In this document: piece by piece, positions 23,201-32,539 of the stretch
Layout of the letters: each line of letters begins with the position of its first letter
Numbering within the stretch: the stretch's first letter is position 1
NCBI RefSeq assembly: GCF_028009165.1
Contig: NC_079242.1
Location: 4,526,001 to 4,590,000, forward strand
Origin: Akanthomyces muscarius
Taxonomy: Eukaryota; Ascomycota; Sordariomycetes; Hypocreales; Cordycipitaceae
Length of the DNA stretch: 64,000 nucleotides
Direction: 5' to 3'
Made by a program: the position numbers and the translations under genes
The notes under the pieces: generated by a model
The model's input: the letters and a program-made list of their open reading frames with translations, nothing else
Databases searched by the model: none
What the model was told of the DNA's origin: nothing

Positions 23201-24891
23201 GTCCCCAAGCTCGTCTCGTTGGTCAGAGTTGTCAATGGCATATTGGGCACGGGCGGGACGTGGGATGGCAAAGGCGGCGCATCGTCAACGACCGACTTCT
23301 TACGTCGGCGGAAGAATGACGACGTCTTTTTCTGCAGAGGCGGCACAGGCGGGGGTTGCTGTGAGTGTGAGGAAGAGGTATCTCGGGAAGGTGGTGCTGA
23401 AGTCGACTTAGATTGTTCCTTGGTCAGTCTGCCGCTCGGAGGTCGTTCGTTTCGGGAGGGCGAGGACGGAGGGCGCGTTGAGTTGGATTGTTGAAATTGC
23501 TCGTTCGGTGCCAGCATGTTCCTAGAAGAACCACCTCCGCCAAAGACGCGACGAAAGAAGCCTGGCTTCTCCTTTTGTGGTTGTTGTGGCATATCGGGGT
23601 GCTGCTGGTGCGGGAACGCGGCATGCGAAGACTTGGCCCGATGCTGGTCTTCCTTGGCTTTGCGATAGCCGACGCTGGGCGCCGGCGCCGCCTCGAATTC
23701 TTCAGCGCTAGGCATTGGGGGCGGCGGCTGCTGCTGGTCCCAGGGAGTGGCAGCGTGCCTGTTCTTGCCAGGCGTACTCCTCAGGGAATGCGTGCGGGAG
23801 GAGCTGCGCTTGCGCTCGAGTGTGCGAGGCGTGGCAGGCTCAGGAGGCGCCCGCGTATGTGCGTCGGCGCCGCGACGAGGACCGGCCGGTACCGTGGGCG
23901 TGGGCGCCGCACCGTAATCTTCGTTGAGGTAGTCGACGTCGTAGTCAATGGCTGAGGATGGCGGCATGGGCGGGTGCAATTGGGCCGGGGAGCGCGAGCT
24001 CGTCGTCGTCGTACCAGCTGATGCTGCACCGGCAGTGCGCCTGCGAGCGCTGGAGCCGCCTGCGCTCTTGCTGCGAAGGGGGCGGTCGGACTCGTGATGG
24101 GATGCGGCCGCTGGGGACGAGGCTGTCTCGGTGAGGAACTGGTGATAGCCGTCTTGTTGATGCTTGGGGACGCGGCGTGTGCGCGGCGGACGGTCGAGGC
24201 TCTGTGCCTGGGACAAGCTGGCGCCGCGACTGGGCGGTGTGACGGGCGGTCGATGCCGGGATTGCTGCTTGCCAGGGGTGCTCGAGAGAGCAGCCTGGAG
24301 ATTTGCGTTGGCAGCTACGACCTTTTCCTGCCGGGTTGAGGTGGGTGAGGAGGAAGGGTCGGGCAGCCGGGTATTGCTGACAGCAGCAGCGCCGTGTCCG
24401 CGCGAGTCGGGCGGACTGGACAACTTGGAGGAGCTGTCGACCGTGTCGAGATCAGAGCTGTAGGAGGGGCCGTGTTGCCGGTAGTGTAATGAATTGTGCT
24501 CCTGGGAGCGGGAAGCAGCAGGAGCAGCAGCGGCAGAAGGACTGGAATGTCCTGTCGAGGTTAGCCAGGGCGGCGGCGGCGCCCCATCAAACGGCTGGTA
24601 GCGGTTCTGGTGGTGGTGGTGCTGCTGCTGCTGCTCTTGCTGGGGTCCGGGGCTGTGATTGCTGGGCGAGGGGTCCCAGTGGCTGTGGTGATTAGACTGG
24701 TGCTGGTTCTGCTGGTCAATGGAGAATTGATCCAGAGACAGCAGCATGTTGGCGACCAGCGAGTCGCGGGTAACGTCGCGCGGCGACAGAGACAGGTCGT
24801 GAGAATCGCGCTGCTCAGGCGTCTGCGGCATCCCGCCTGCTGAGCCACCGCTGTCACCGCGACGCCTCCGTTGGTGGTAGCCTGATGCCAT
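20212..24891 (-). CDS. Sec7-PH Arf guanine-nucleotide exchange factor (1559 aa, Syt1-like)
   Basis: Single uninterrupted exon. Residues 1-780 are largely disordered: Gln/His-rich (near 60-110), Pro-rich, with many Ser/Arg stretches. A Sec7 domain spans about residues 790-980. It includes the catalytic-glutamate region RLILRAETQQVDRIL (near 872) and the hallmark IMLLNTDLHLADIESKMT (near 915); the first is the equivalent of the glutamic finger that expels GDP from Arf. A PH domain follows at about 1207-1345 (KEGMVVHKHHLDGVGKRAK ... SANYWSARLSTHPL), then a helical tail (EREQLEALIAYVKSIENDL). Sec7 plus PH plus a long disordered N-terminus is the architecture of yeast Syt1 and S. pombe Sec74-type factors, acting on Golgi/post-Golgi Arf/Arl GTPases. 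The stop is at 20212. A 4.7-kb intronless gene in this genome is notable but not unusual for this family. Confidence 0.92.
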   Translation of the reverse strand: MASGYHQRRRRGDSGGSAGGMPQTPEQRDSHDLSLSPRDVTRDSLVANMLLSLDQFSIDQQNQHQSNHHSHWDPSPSNHSPGPQQEQQQQHHHHQNRYQPFDGAPPPPWLTSTGHSSPSAAAAPAASRSQEHNSLHYRQHGPSYSSDLDTVDSSSKLSSPPDSRGHGAAAVSNTRLPDPSSSPTSTRQEKVVAANANLQAALSSTPGKQQSRHRPPVTPPSRGASLSQAQSLDRPPRTRRVPKHQQDGYHQFLTETASSPAAASHHESDRPLRSKSAGGSSARRRTAGAASAGTTTTSSRSPAQLHPPMPPSSAIDYDVDYLNEDYGAAPTPTVPAGPRRGADAHTRAPPEPATPRTLERKRSSSRTHSLRSTPGKNRHAATPWDQQQPPPPMPSAEEFEAAPAPSVGYRKAKEDQHRAKSSHAAFPHQQHPDMPQQPQKEKPGFFRRVFGGGGSSRNMLAPNEQFQQSNSTRPPSSPSRNERPPSGRLTKEQSKSTSAPPSRDTSSSHSQQPPPVPPLQKKTSSFFRRRKKSVVDDAPPLPSHVPPVPNMPLTTLTNETSLGTDDPSPVSSLRQALDPYLRNSAGSAKAIGTSKPTALTDITNIVADSGEDDEPRSEFKREFSPDYDPSPNAKIRSVTNDAENSRDSLTRHTASPTTRKTKSAAYQTFLDLDNGSDDENASRHGKRRSRSELSPAAHSESASVSQKDTSKEDTIRASKMPPRARDQSSPGVSRSRSNLRLPSDGNRSASAGTMSTETDYKSATSAPPSVHVEDLDETDSSKGVSTIDAMEAKGLDEPLFVVGEPTEDDRLKAKKIYDGLEDFIQQDKAAAWMGEEGPVRKRTLQAYMELYSFTDQSIVSALRSVCGRLILRAETQQVDRILVAFSKRWCDCNPNHGFKATDIIHTICYSIMLLNTDLHLADIESKMTRSQFVKNTLSTIRQALHESKPDAFNRPSILPEKSPLLAADSQTGEQDRSSFRHSFRPSPRPDTQSADGGEDSGPLVRTAFTGSLRTWEEQIEQVLKSIYTSIRDDRLPLFGAEDRHIGPAQSQSNLSVLGMLKRTPSVLSKAPSEGQVSSRGRIADGSRTTASRWTSKSRSRPGLGRNGMASSRTSFDDDNSLWSPAMSSATWSRYSLGRTQASISQDSFASSMPRGNYQQSIGFANALSQSIIRDEDLNGNETAPSIISSDFTSTQLLEDESLELAGPPWIKEGMVVHKHHLDGVGKRAKDRNWSEVFAVLQKGQLSLFSFNLSKSSRQKARPRTATAPVGGGNWQDNAVNVGTFNLRLTLASALPSPGYSRTRPYVWALSLPTGAVHLFQVGTPEIIREFVNSANYWSARLSTHPLVGGISNVEYGWSDDIVNNALVAAINESSTSVATQTAAGTGHTRKGSTQSASMKSLSFDHGGSGFTHNSGRGKLPGDRVHIAPWAPPTQSVRASNLSEREQLEALIAYVKSIENDLQVHNQLRSPMLLAFTPRGQNAAKAMTNWERKSSYLLREIVKFRTYVDCLNQADTRKREVYKERDLARRAARGDLSDPDTGLSGGEDEDEEANDTLRPE

Positions 24892-27660
24892 GGCTCACCT
24901 TTGTTCCCCTCCGTCCGTGTCTCTCTTGCTTGCTCTCCCTTGCGGCCAGAGATTAGCCTGCAGCTGCAGTACCACCGTAATTGTTTTTTTGGTGTCCTCT
25001 TTCTCCTTGCGGGCTGCAGATGGCTGGGGTTTGCTGTAGGGGTCAAAGGGGATATGTGGAGGAGGTGGAGGGCATGTGCAAGTCCCTGGTGGCTCTAGTG
25101 AGGAACCATTGGCGCGCTCCAGGCCCAATGTAATTGAGAGAAGATCCAAAACTTGATTCGGAGGAAAGAAATCAGAGACAGGAAGGGAAAAAAAAAAAAA
25201 AAAAAAAAGAGGCGAGCGGCAGGCCCTGTTTCAATCCCCCGTCGACACCGTGTCTCTCCTCGCTCGTGTTTCTTCCGGCTGGTAAGTTACCAGTAACAAT
25301 CGGTCGTCTGTCTTGGCGGGTGCTCCGGGTCGGTCGGCCGTCCAGCTCTAGTGGCGTCTCTGTAAAAATAAAAACCAAAATAGATAAAAAGCAAAAGTCG
25401 AATCCAGTAATTACTGGCACCAAAAAAAAAAGAGTCTTAGTTGCGCCCGCTCACAGTCTCTCTTTCCCCAGCGTTGCCCGAGCGAGAGTGTGACGGCAGA
25501 AAGAAGACTAGGAAGAAAGAGGAATCGCAGGTCTCGCGCGGGCGGCCGCGTGTGTTGTAAGAGGAAAGAAGAAGCAATTCTCACGGTACTTTTTCCCCTC
25601 GCCTCCCTCTTCTCCTCTTGCTCGAAACTAAAACAAATGAGTATTAAATGGATGGGGCGCACAGGACAGCTCACGGCGCGCGAGCAAGCCCACACACTGC
25701 GAAACGGGGTCGTTTCTCAATCCTGTCGATTTTCCCGTAATCATAAGACGGGCTCATCCTGTGGGGAAAGAGAGGCTTTCTCTCCTTGCCTCCCAAACGA
25801 ATAGTCACTGGTACCTGCGTGCTGCATCAGACCTGTAACGCGCCGTCTCGTGGGCTGACGGGAACGCTGGTCTAGAGTTGGCCAAGCGCCCAAAGCCGGC
25901 GCACAAGCTTCATGCAGGCAAAGCAGGCCGCTGCAGGCAAGACACTCATCCATCCCCTTGGGCTCGTCGGGCCAAAAAAAGGTGCAGCGATCTGGTTTCA
26001 TCCTACGAACCGCGCTGCAGCTAAAACACCTGATGCGCTGCGTGCCGTGTGTGATGTGAGGCGGCTTAATGCCGTGGCATGCAGTGCCGCCGCTCAATTG
26101 GCTTCTGTTCATAGTTTAGTTTAATCAGCAACGTGTGCAGCATTCTAGCTCGTACGGATACTCCCTCTTGCCTCGTCCGCCTCTCTTTTCATTGTATGCG
26201 CTGGCCCGCTCCCCTTTTCGCACTGGCTGCGACACTGCTGCGCTTCATCATATACTTTCTCGCTATTGACTGTGCGCGTTCTCCAAATGCCTACGGGGTT
26301 CTGCTGTTCAGCTGTATTACACATTTCATTACCCGCTGCATCACTCCTTGACTCCTTTCAGGGACTGGGGTTCCTTGATCCTAGCACTGAGCCAGCTCAT
26401 GTCACCAGACGCAACGCAAGAGACCCCGGCACCGATAATAAACACCCACTGGACTCCGATCGTTTCTACCGACCGATTCTCTCGTGTAGCCCGAGCTTGT
26501 CTGCCACGGCGCTCATCGCCCTTCCAAAGACCGCCGCTTCCGTGGTGTAATATTTTCCGTGGCCCCAGTACCATTCTGCTGGTAAAATTACTGATGCGCG
26601 CACAGAGCTTCCTGCAGCAGAACATGAGCCCCTTGCATGCACATCGTGGAACTAACTATTGAAGGCACTTGCTCTTTCTCAGCCATCGGCGACGCCACCG
26701 TCTGATGTAAAGTGTCCTTGGTTACGGAGTAGATGCCCAAGGGGCTACCATAGTCCCAACCCAAGCGCATTCTCACTGACTATCGGTAGATTCTGCCGTT
26801 TTCTGCATCCGTAAATAAACTGACCAACTGAATAAATAAAACAAACCCATAGCAAAAAGGTCACGCACATGGACTCGACGCAAGTTTCTCCATTCGAGCA
26901 CGAAGCTACTCCTAGTACCAATCACGATGAAGCTCGCCGCTCCCTGCTACTAACAACCTGCTGGCAAACATATTGAGACTTCTTCCTTTCCCAGTGTTCA
27001 AATACATGGTAAGGATCAGGCTTCCAGGCGCACTACACGTCAGGGGTGCATGCAGCACGTACACCACTAGCGCGCTTCGAGACATTTTATTTGCTTTTCG
27101 TCCGAGGCACTTTCCTGCCCCATCCTGTCCATCCCAAGACATGTTGAAGACTTGCCATGACCTTCCTCACAAGTAAATTATTTGGTTTCCATTTCCAGCG
27201 CCTGTGCCAGCATTTCGCTGCCCTTCGTAAAGCTCACCATTCGGCATCCGATGCAACAATTTGCTCCGCCTAGCTCGCCTCGCCCGTACCGTACCCTAGA
27301 GCTGGCCGTCATGAGGCACAAGATTGTTGTAAGCTAGGTAGATGCAGCATTAAACGTAAAACGGCTTGCCATGCTGATATAATTTCAAAACTTTCTGTAT
27401 CGACCTTTATCGATACATATCGCTGGTTTTGAAACCTTGTCCCAAGCAACATTGTTCTCATGGTAGTCCGTTGAATCCGTGTCGGCAAATAGTTGCAACC
27501 TTTCAGCAAAATCCCTTGGCGTGCACCCTTGATCTAACATCGCCCGTGATTCGGTACTCAATTCGTGGAACAGCAGATTTTATTTATTCAATGATCAGTC
27601 GTATAGATAATGGCAGTGTTGTGGTGGGATTCCAGCCAACATCGTTCAACATGTGGAATC
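24892..27660. other. 2.8-kb intergenic region
   Basis: Left part is the promoter and leader of the Sec7 gene, with a 21-A run (25188-25208) and further polypurine tracts to 25640. The right part is the 3' flank of the F-box/2EXR-like gene. No protein family or RNA gene is recognised in 25700-27600. Confidence 0.45.
25188..25208. repeat. Homopolymer A run (21 nt)
   Basis: An uninterrupted run of 21 A on the plus strand, about 300 bp upstream of the Sec7 gene start; in the gene direction it is a poly(dT) tract, which commonly excludes nucleosomes from fungal promoters. Confidence 0.85.
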
Positions 27661-28770
27661 TCACTCTCCGCGTAGCCGCGCGCTGCGTCGTCTCCTCCTG
27701 CGGCCTATGCGCCGATCACGATCCTGATCATGGGTATCATATGGAACAGACGCTTGAGCGCACTGCATAGCCTCAGCGTTCGGTATATGCAGCTTGAGCA
27801 TGCTTGACTTCACAAAGGCCTCGGCGGCGGCAGCCTCCAGTGCTTCGCCACTGATTGTACCGCCAGCCCTCTCGATAGCATGCTTCGGCTTGAAACGCAC
27901 GGCAACCACATGATACTCGATGACGCCCTTGCTGATCTCGTCTCTAACCCACCTCCGGTTATGCCACGCCGAGGAGCCCCGCCAGCGGCTCACTTCGTGG
28001 CTGTCTGGAGTTGAATCGGCAAACAAGAGTCCCCCGTCCTTGGTTCGAAAGTGCCACCGCTGCGTCATTTGCCGGGCGATTTCGTCTAGCTGCGCCGCTT
28101 TGCGCCTCACCGTTTCCATTTCAATGACGACCTCGCGCACCGTGCAGGGCAAAACACGGCAAAGCTTGGGAATCCACTCTCCTTCGAAACGGAGCGGCTC
28201 GTCATTCTCCCAAAACCAAAAGTCGGCGTGCCGAATGGTGATGCATAGACGGCGAAATGAGAGGTCGGGTACGCATTGCAGAAAACGCGCGACGTCATCT
28301 TGCTCAATCTTATACATCTGCGTGAAGATCCGAAGAGAATCGATCTCGACGGTTGGCTGCTTGTGTTGCTGTCTGATCTCCGCGACCGTCGAGCGGAGGA
28401 TATCGGGCGAAGTGTCAACGTTGTAGTCTGGTGGAGCGCGATTTTGCGCTGTTATCCAGTGCGTCTGCTCCTTCAACATAAAGGGCAGGAACCAAGTCTC
28501 CCCGTAGATGGACCGACATGTTCGCAGAAGCGCTGTATCCGTTCTTCGTGGAGCAGAGTACGATGGACGAGCCCAGCACGAGTCTTCCACGTAACGCTTG
28601 GCTGCCGCTGGTTCTTCGTAGTCCATCAAAGCCTGGCCGAAGATGTAGCTTCGTATCTCGGCGGGCACAGCACGTAACAGTGGACAACTGCGCTGTTCAT
28701 GCGCCGGCGTTGACAACAGTTGCCGATGCAGGGGAATATGGGAATCCGACGCAGAAGTAGGATATTCCAT
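27661..28770 (-). CDS. F-box/2EXR-like fungal protein (369 aa)
   Basis: Single-exon gene. The N-terminal CPLLRAVPAEIRSYIFGQAL is the short helical motif typical of the large fungal family of F-box-like or 2EXR proteins. It is followed at the usual distance by TALLRTCRSIYGETWFLPF, the second conserved motif of that family. The rest is a mixed alpha/beta domain (EIDSLRIFTQMYKIEQDDVARFL; RLCITIRHADFWFW) and a very basic C-terminal tail (RRIGRRRRRRSARLRGE) that could be a nuclear signal. Members are numerous in Pezizomycotina, weakly conserved, and mostly without known function; those with a true F-box recruit Skp1. There is no intron, signal peptide or membrane segment. The start is the first ATG. 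Family membership is likely, specific role unknown. Confidence 0.75.
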   Translation of the reverse strand: MEYPTSASDSHIPLHRQLLSTPAHEQRSCPLLRAVPAEIRSYIFGQALMDYEEPAAAKRYVEDSCWARPSYSAPRRTDTALLRTCRSIYGETWFLPFMLKEQTHWITAQNRAPPDYNVDTSPDILRSTVAEIRQQHKQPTVEIDSLRIFTQMYKIEQDDVARFLQCVPDLSFRRLCITIRHADFWFWENDEPLRFEGEWIPKLCRVLPCTVREVVIEMETVRRKAAQLDEIARQMTQRWHFRTKDGGLLFADSTPDSHEVSRWRGSSAWHNRRWVRDEISKGVIEYHVVAVRFKPKHAIERAGGTISGEALEAAAAEAFVKSSMLKLHIPNAEAMQCAQASVPYDTHDQDRDRRIGRRRRRRSARLRGE

Positions 28771-29125
28771 GATTCCACGTGATGGGCGAAGTCTGTTTCT
28801 TGTTCTGCTTCAGGCGGCGCGTCAAAAATTGAAGGATTGTCGAGACTTGAAGCTCGTCAGTGACAATCCACGACAAAGCTTGGTGCTCTAGGTGTAGAAT
28901 ATATACTCAAGCTCAGCTGCGTTCACGGGTGGCGCATAATCAGGCTGTCATGCTGTAAGCCTCGTTGCCTACCCTCCCTGTATGGTTGCCTGCTTGGTTC
29001 GCATGATTCATGATGTCAACTTTGCACCATGTTCGTATATTCTCGAGGATCCTTAGTCAAATCCGAGTGAGTCAACACATAGCGGATGTATAGCAGATAA
29101 AGCGACTTTGTAGTTTTTACAGCTT

Positions 29126-29173
29126 GCAGAGCGTAGCGATAGCAGAGCGTAGCAATAGCAGAGCGTAGCAACC
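29126..29173. repeat. 16-bp tandem repeat, 3 units
   Basis: GCAGAGCGTAGCGATA, GCAGAGCGTAGCAATA and GCAGAGCGTAGCAACC follow one another without gaps. The first 12 bases of all units are identical. It lies about 130 bp from the first tRNA gene, outside any gene. Confidence 0.9.
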
Positions 29174-29290
29174 TGTCTTTCCACGATGCACACGCCGAGC
29201 TAAGACTCTAGTGCCATTCTGCCATCCACACATGTATCGCGTTATCCCTCGAAACCACTACATGAAAGGCAAAAATTTGATTCAAAAGGC

Positions 29291-29299
29291 AAAAAGAAA
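29291..29299 (-). terminator. RNA polymerase III terminator of tRNA-Glu copy 1
   Basis: On the minus strand the tRNA 3' end is followed within a few bases by TTTCTTTTT, the T-run that ends Pol III transcription. Confidence 0.75.
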
Positions 29300-29304
29300 C
29301 GGTA

Positions 29305-29389
29305 CTCCGGTACAGGGAATCGAACCCTGGGCTGCTCGGATCAATGAATTATTGAGAGCGAGCGATGTTAGCCACTACACCATACCGGA
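29305..29389 (-). tRNA. tRNA-Glu (CUC), 13-nt intron
   Basis: The acceptor stem TCCGGTA pairs with TACCGGA, with G as discriminator. The D-arm region TGGTGTAGTGGCTAACA and the T-arm with B box GGTTCGATTCC are canonical for tRNA-Glu. The anticodon stem GCTCG/CGAGC encloses a 20-nt loop: CT-CTC-A, then a 13-nt intron after position 37, then C. The mature tRNA is 72 nt with anticodon CUC, reading GAG. The 13-nt intron is at the standard nuclear site. The mature sequence appears identical to that of the copy at 29556-29635. Confidence 0.95.
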
Positions 29390-29541
29390 TAATGAGTGAA
29401 AACTCTGAGCGGGTCAAGATCCGCTTGTCGAGAGGCCAACTTTATGTGGTAGAAGAAGCCTTTGCATGGCCGATGCGCTGAAGATAAAAAAAACACTACA
29501 AGCGAGTCAGACAAATCGCTAAAACAGCTAGCGGAACGGCC

Positions 29542-29548
29542 AAAAAAA
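29542..29548 (-). terminator. RNA polymerase III terminator of tRNA-Glu copy 2
   Basis: A run of seven T on the minus strand lies seven bases after the end of the second tRNA-Glu gene. Confidence 0.75.
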
Positions 29549-29555
29549 TATGGTT

Positions 29556-29635
29556 CTCCGGTACAGGGAATCGAACCCTGGGCTGCTCGGTTCCAACTTG
29601 AGAGCGAGCGATGTTAGCCACTACACCATACCGGA
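29556..29635 (-). tRNA. tRNA-Glu (CUC), 8-nt intron
   Basis: Same 72-nt mature tRNA as the copy 166 bp away, read on the same strand. The anticodon loop is CT-CTC-A, an 8-nt intron (AGTTGGAA), then C, so only the intron differs between the copies. Acceptor, D, anticodon and T stems all pair. Confidence 0.95.
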
Positions 29636-29980
29636 TACGATGATAAGATTTGATTTCTTATTTGATACTATATTCCTAAGACATCACTGGACATCATCCA
29701 CATGTAGCTTCCATTTGGGTATTTGCAACGATTGTTGCTTGTTCACCCCCCGTTAGCTAGGCGCTGGTAGGGCTTGAAGGGGCCATGCGCAATACCGATG
29801 CCATTCTAAATTGCCCTGTCCTTTCATTCGTAACCGCTAGGTAGTAGGCACTGCGCTTCTTTTGGGGAGTCTTAACGATTCTTCTTCTTGTAATTTCTCT
29901 ATGTTGAGGGCCAAACCCACAGTAACTAATCCCACTATTGTGCCCCGAGATACAGAACCTCAAAAGCAGATAAATTCTAA
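29636..29980. other. Intergenic region between tRNA-Glu and the GH16 gene
   Basis: 345 bp holding the 5' flank of the second tRNA gene and the 3' end of the GH16 gene. Nothing else is recognised. Confidence 0.45.
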
Positions 29981-31188
29981 TCAAAAGAAGAACATGCAGC
30001 CAAGTCCGGCCATGAATACCAAGATGGCAGACGGCGCCGACACTACACCGGATCCCTCATTATCGTCCGATTCGTCGTCGTTGTTGTTGTCGCCACCGTT
30101 GTCTGTCGGCTCAGCATTGTCCGTCTTCGTCGCAGATGCTCCGGAAGAGGTAGACGACGTACCTGACGGCGCAGGCGCCGTGACGCCCGGCTCGCGCCTC
30201 TTGCGGCACCCAGCGACACGCACATCGGCCCAGCTCTTCATCGTGTCGTCGTACTGGTACTCGACGGGGCCGGCCTCAACCTCCTCGCACCAGCCCGTGT
30301 AGTCCTCAATCTCGACCGAGTGGAAGGCAGCGGTAAAAGGCTTCTGCGACCATTCAGGCACGCCGCCCGCCCAGGAAATCTCGCCGGGGTCGTTGTAGCC
30401 CTCGACGGACCAGATGCCGAGCTTGAGTTGCATCGGCGTCTGTGGCCACTTGTCGGCCGGGATCTCGCCGGACTGCCAAGTCCTGCGCTCGGCGCCGTCG
30501 ATGGAGAATTTGAGAAACTTGTCCGTCCATTCCATTGTATAATCATGAAAATCGTCGTAAGAGGACGAAGAGATGGCATAAGTGGTGTTGTACGTGTTGA
30601 AGAGCGATTGGCCATTGTAATAGTAGTTGGACTGAGCCTGGTTTTGGAAAGCTCCAAGCATTTCCTAGAGCAAGTTAGCGGTTTGGAGCGGAAAAAAGTG
30701 AAGTGCCTTAGAATCGTACCCAATCTATCTCATCGCCAGAGTCGGACTTGAGAACAACAGTGGTAACAAGGCCAGACCCCTTGGCGGCCTTGGCTCGTAC
30801 AGTGACCTTGCCGAAGAGGAGATATTGGTGGCTCGTTAGAGTCGGTGCCTGCTTCTGCTCAGTTAAGCTGACTTGCAAACCACTGCCATCGCCAAAGTTG
30901 AGGCGATCGCGGTCTTGCTTTGTCTGGTCGTCTACGATCCAGAACTTTTCAAAGTCCTCGTTGTAGCTCGCACCGTCAAACTTGAACGAACTCTTGCCTG
31001 CAAACGCCGAATCGGGAGAGCATTCTGCAAAAGCATGTATTAGTGCTGAATAGGGAAACAGAAAATCATACTGAAAGGTGCGTACGCGAGTCTTTGGTCA
31101 GAGGGTTGCAATTGCCAGGATCCCGGAGGCCGCCATACGAGGGCCAAGCATGGCAAGCAGCGGCAAAATACAAAATGTAGGCTAGCAT
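29981..31188 (-). CDS. GPI-anchored GH16 Crh-like chitin-glucan transglycosylase (363 aa, 3 exons)
   Basis: Exons are 31188-31086, 31024-30720 and 30664-29981. Introns are 61 and 55 nt with GTACGC/GTACGA donors and YAG acceptors; the second splits the active site as DEIDW|EMLGAF. The N-terminal MLAYILYFAAACHA is a signal peptide. The active-site motif is complete: DEIDWE (Glu133 nucleophile, Asp135, Glu137 acid/base), the GH16 beta-bulge form used by Crh enzymes. Aromatic strands (YNTTYAISSSSYDDFHDYTMEW, split here by length only) and WPQTPMQLKLGIW follow. The tail is Ser/Thr/Asp-rich and ends in the hydrophobic GPI signal SAILVFMAGLGCMFFF. Crh proteins link chitin to beta-1,6/1,3-glucan in the cell wall. 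No CBM18 module is seen. The gene next upstream (31641-32539) is another secreted protein on the same strand. Confidence 0.92.
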
Positions 31189-31640
31189 GATGTCGAATGC
31201 GTCGTCTGATTCGAGAAGGATTTCTGTAAAGACATTTAATGTTGTTGGGAGAAGTGTATTCATTTCCCCTGGGCCTCTGAGAATATATGGTAATTTCGCA
31301 AATGGCTGAGCAACACAACAAGTAGCACGGCTTCCATCTGAATCACTGCAAAACGCGAACGGCGCACAGCGTTGCAGTGCCAAGGCTCATGGACGTCAAG
31401 GTCGAGGGCCAAAGTATATGCAATCTTCACTTTGAAACTGGGTAAGGCCGGAACCGCTCGCATCTGCACAACGAACTGCTGAGGACACCGTTGGAGGCGA
31501 TCTTGTGGTCGTACACATTTACAATTGTTTGATCTGCCGTGCTATCTACTGGTTGGCAATTGTTGAGAGACCAATGCGCAAACCTACCATTGCGGATTGC
31601 GCTCCCGCTCTTTCGTTTCCCCATGTCACTTGAGAAAGTT
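31189..31640. promoter_or_regulatory. Promoter region of the GH16 gene
   Basis: 452 bp between the GH16 start codon and the stop of the secreted nuclease gene (same strand). It should contain the GH16 promoter and the nuclease 3' untranslated region; no other gene is seen. Confidence 0.45.
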
Positions 31641-32539
31641 CTAGCAAGTGTCGAGCATGTCGCTTAGAGCAGACTTCTCGCCGGCGGTGATGGTCAGCTT
31701 GTAGTAGCTCTTGACGGCGACCCAGGACTTGGCGTAGGTGCAGTAGAAGCTCTTCAGAGGGGGCTTCCAGCCTTCGGGGCTGCGGTCGCCCTTGGAGCGG
31801 TTGGCCTTTTCGCTCACGGCGTAGAGCTGCGGGCGCTTGATGTCGTTGGCAAAGTCCTGGCGCTGGGCCTTGGTCCAGCTCGAGGCACCAGACTGTGTAG
31901 ATGAGTTAGCGACAGGCTCCCTCGCACAGCATATAGCTACTCCGTTTCCATGCCGAGATAATTAAAGGGGGAAAAAGAAAAGAGAAGAAGCAAACAAGTC
32001 TGTTACTTACGATCCAAGCATTCTCGAGGGGTACAAGATGGTCAATGTCGAGCTTGCTACCGTCGGTCCACGTGGTGTCGTCGTATGGGCTGACCCAGGT
32101 ACCTGAAGTGACCTTGCAGGACGAGCCAGTCTCGACATCCTCACCGTCGCGCTTTAGTACATATTCGCTGCAAGGAAGAAAGAGAAAAGGGCCGTTAGCG
32201 TTTTTGTGGCAAGTCAATCATAGAGTCACTCGGCAAACATGGCATGCCGTCGTGTGGTGCAGTGTCATACCGGGTGGTGCAGCTGCCGTCGACCTTGATC
32301 CAGTGAGGAAACTCCTTGCGCGAGTAACCGTCGCCAGAGCCGGAATCAGCAACCTGGAGGCTGTTGAGGTCGCTCTCTGCGGTGCTGGTGCTGGGAATAC
32401 CGGGCTACAATTTGCGAAAATAAAAAGCTGGTTAGGTGGTGGTGGTTCATGGAGCGGTCAACGGAAGCGATCTTACCGGCTCAGGGACAGGAGCCGCAAG
32501 GGCAATGGTAGCGGCGGCGAGAAGGCTAGAAATACGCAT
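31641..32539 (-). CDS. Secreted HNH nuclease, DUF1524-like (201 aa, 4 exons)
   Basis: Exons are 32539-32477, 32404-32271, 32167-32011 and 31892-31641. Introns are 72, 103 and 118 nt, with donors GTAAGA, GTATGA and GTAAGT, and all phases agree. The protein begins MRISSLLAAATIALA, a signal peptide. The core is LDIDHLVPLENAW (Asp108-His109, the beta-beta-alpha metal-finger catalytic His), then SGASSWTKAQRQDFAND, PQLYAVSEKANRSKGD and SPEGWKPP, the order of motifs in fungal and bacterial secreted HNH proteins of the DUF1524 family. Two Cys (Cys63, Cys83) and FYCTYAKSW suggest disulfides, as expected outside the cell. It probably degrades extracellular nucleic acid for nutrition or defence. Exon sizes are all moderate and the frame closes exactly, so the model is well supported; activity is inferred. 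Confidence 0.88.

Larger units (their letters stand above)
28771..29304. other. Intergenic region with a 16-bp tandem repeat
   Basis: 534 bp between the F-box-like gene start and the first tRNA-Glu. It contains the promoter of the former and the three-unit repeat at 29126-29173; otherwise nothing is recognised. Confidence 0.5.
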
